Origin: Phycisphaerae bacterium
GTDB lineage: Bacteria; Planctomycetota; Phycisphaerae; Phycisphaerales; SM1A02
DNA length: 7,763 nt
NCBI GenBank assembly: GCA_002683195.1
Contig: NYSW01000073.1
Location: 1 to 7,763, forward strand
Direction: 5' to 3'
The number at the start of each line of letters is the position of its first letter. The stretch's first letter is position 1. Of the stretch, positions 6,594 to 7,763 are shown in pieces. Below the pieces are notes generated by a model. It ran no database searches, was not told the origin of the DNA, and worked only from the letters and a program-made list of their open reading frames with translations. Both the position numbers and the translations under genes were made by a program.

Positions 6594-7763
6594 ATGAGAC
6601 ACCTGATCATCTGCCGCGAGTTTCCACCAGCGCCGGGAGGCGGCATCGGGACATACGTGGCGAACATGTCGCGTCTGCTGGCCGAACGTGGCGAGATCGT
6701 CCATGTGATCAGCCAGCGTTGCGAACAAGCGGAACGAGCCTGCGAAGAGATGTGCGAGGGGCGACTGATCGTGCATCGAGTCGCCTTCGACGACTGGACG
6801 GCGTTGATGGGTGCCAAACCACACCCCGCATTGCCGCAGGGGGTCGAATCGAGATTGTTTCGTTCGAGTTTCCATCCCCAGAGCTTCGCATGGTCGGCTG
6901 CGATCCTGGCCGAGCGTCTGGTCGTGGAAGAGGGCGTCGACGTCATCGAAGCCCAGGAGTACGAGGCGCCCCTGTACTACTTCCAGTTGCGTCGCGCGCT
7001 TGGCCTGGGGCCCGACCGGCAACCGCCCGTGATCGTTCACCTGCATTCACCGACCGTGATGATCGCCGAGCACAATTCATGGCGGGCCGACAGTCCATCG
7101 GTGGTCGCGGCATCAAGGCTCGAGGAGTACAGCATCCGGGCGGCGGACGGCCTCCTGTGTCCCAGTCGGTATCTGGCGGGGGGGGTTCGAACGCACTACG
7201 AGTTGCCGTCGGACTCGATCGACGTCATCCCCTATCCCAGCATCGGTCTCGCGAAGCTTGATCGTGAAGACGGGGTCTGGAGCGGTGGCACGGTCTGCTA
7301 CGTCGGTCGTCTGGAGCCCCGGAAGGGCATCCTGGAATGGATCGATGCCGCAGTTTCCGTCGCGGCGTCCAGACCCGAAGTCACGTTCGATTTCGTCGGC
7401 GAAAACGTGTTGGGACACGGAGGACGAAGCGGCCGGGCGGTCGTCAACGGAATGATCCCGAAGCATTTGAGGTCCCGTTTTCGATTCCACGGACCGCATC
7501 CCCGGTCGGCGATCCCCGGGTTCCTCGCCCGGGCGAGAATCGCGGTCGTCCCCTCCCGGTGGGAGAATTTTCCCAATACCTGCATCGAAGCGATGAGTTC
7601 AGGTCTGCCGGTCATCGCGACTTCGACCGGCGGGATGGCGGAGATGGTCGAGGACGAGCGGACGGGGTGGATTGCTTCGAGCGCGAGCACGATCGCCGAT
7701 GCGCTCATCCGCGCCTTGAGTTGTTCCGCACCGCGACTCCAGGAGATGGGCGATGCCGCCAGT
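6594..7763 (+). CDS. Family 4 (GT-B fold) glycosyltransferase, 3' end cut off by window edge
   Basis: The frame runs from the ATG at 6594 to the last base, 390 codons without a stop. The N-terminal half opens with the typical GT4 pattern MRHLIICREFPPAPGGGIGTY (glycine-rich loop at residues 15-19), then VIHVIS-like strands and a helix after AEHN. The C-terminal donor-binding half has YVGRLEPRKGILEWIDAA with R239 and K244, the basic residues expected to contact the nucleotide-sugar phosphates. It also has the EX7E motif in WENFPNTCIEAM, E324 and E332. SSGLPVIATSTGGMAEMV follows as usual. Such enzymes move a sugar from an activated donor to a growing glycan at the inner face of the membrane; donor and acceptor cannot be told. 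No signal peptide is seen. No Shine-Dalgarno site precedes the ATG, but no other in-frame start was found in the preceding 120 bases and the N-terminus matches the family. It may begin a polysaccharide cluster to the right. Confidence 0.93.
   Translation, partial: MRHLIICREFPPAPGGGIGTYVANMSRLLAERGEIVHVISQRCEQAERACEEMCEGRLIVHRVAFDDWTALMGAKPHPALPQGVESRLFRSSFHPQSFAWSAAILAERLVVEEGVDVIEAQEYEAPLYYFQLRRALGLGPDRQPPVIVHLHSPTVMIAEHNSWRADSPSVVAASRLEEYSIRAADGLLCPSRYLAGGVRTHYELPSDSIDVIPYPSIGLAKLDREDGVWSGGTVCYVGRLEPRKGILEWIDAAVSVAASRPEVTFDFVGENVLGHGGRSGRAVVNGMIPKHLRSRFRFHGPHPRSAIPGFLARARIAVVPSRWENFPNTCIEAMSSGLPVIATSTGGMAEMVEDERTGWIASSASTIADALIRALSCSAPRLQEMGDAAS

Noticed and set aside
5759..6946. 395-codon open frame on the minus strand across the spacer
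   Set aside because: It could have filled the gap at 5895-6593, but its Ser/Arg/Pro-rich product shows no domain, and it extends antisense into two real genes.
4707..7046. 779-codon open frame on the minus strand, the longest in the window
   Set aside because: It runs antisense across the cytochrome/LRR gene, the spacer and the glycosyltransferase, all on the other strand with clear motifs. Its composition is Arg-rich and domain-free.
1..7763. Search for a new defence, mobile or CRISPR-like system
   Set aside because: I saw no nuclease, transposase, integrase, reverse transcriptase, toxin-antitoxin pair, long repeats or tRNA-linked attachment site. The genes fit an envelope-related chromosomal region.

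Overview
The window is GC-rich DNA that looks like an ordinary chromosomal stretch of a Planctomycetota bacterium, plausibly of the Phycisphaerae type. The main support is the gene at 4350-5894, which joins a DUF2231-type membrane domain, a planctomycete-type cytochrome c domain (CVECH) and leucine-rich repeats. A GYF_2-type domain protein and large secreted proteins of unknown function fit the same picture. The lineage is an inference from gene content, not a phylogenetic result.

Layout from left to right. (1) A secreted M28-family zinc aminopeptidase on the minus strand (1-1596) is cut off at its C-terminus by the window edge. (2) A 215-base divergent spacer separates it from a plus-strand gene (1812-3152) for an exported membrane protein of unrecognised family. 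Neither gene has a clear Shine-Dalgarno site, and both have a TANNNT hexamer 6-7 bases before the ATG, as in leaderless promoters. (3) That gene converges on a minus-strand gene (3172-4149) for a GYF_2-like protein with a PH-like, membrane-anchored C-terminal half. The two TGA stops lie in opposite arms of one short hairpin. (4) After a 200-base divergent spacer comes the plus-strand DUF2231/cytochrome c/LRR gene (4350-5894). Its GTG start is supported by a well-placed GGAG. (5) A 699-base stretch without a convincing gene (5895-6593) contains short palindromes and a cluster of GATCCG repeats. (6) A plus-strand family 4 (GT-B) glycosyltransferase (6594 to the edge) runs out of the window at its 3' end.

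Adjacent genes mostly point in different directions, so there is little sign of a shared operon. The common theme is the cell envelope: a secreted peptidase, three membrane or exported proteins and a glycan-building enzyme. I found no mobile element, CRISPR array, tRNA, rRNA or defence system. Very long open frames run antisense to the real genes, as expected at this GC content, and I did not annotate them. The least explained parts are the two uncharacterised membrane proteins, the apparent leaderless promoter pair and the 699-base intergenic region.
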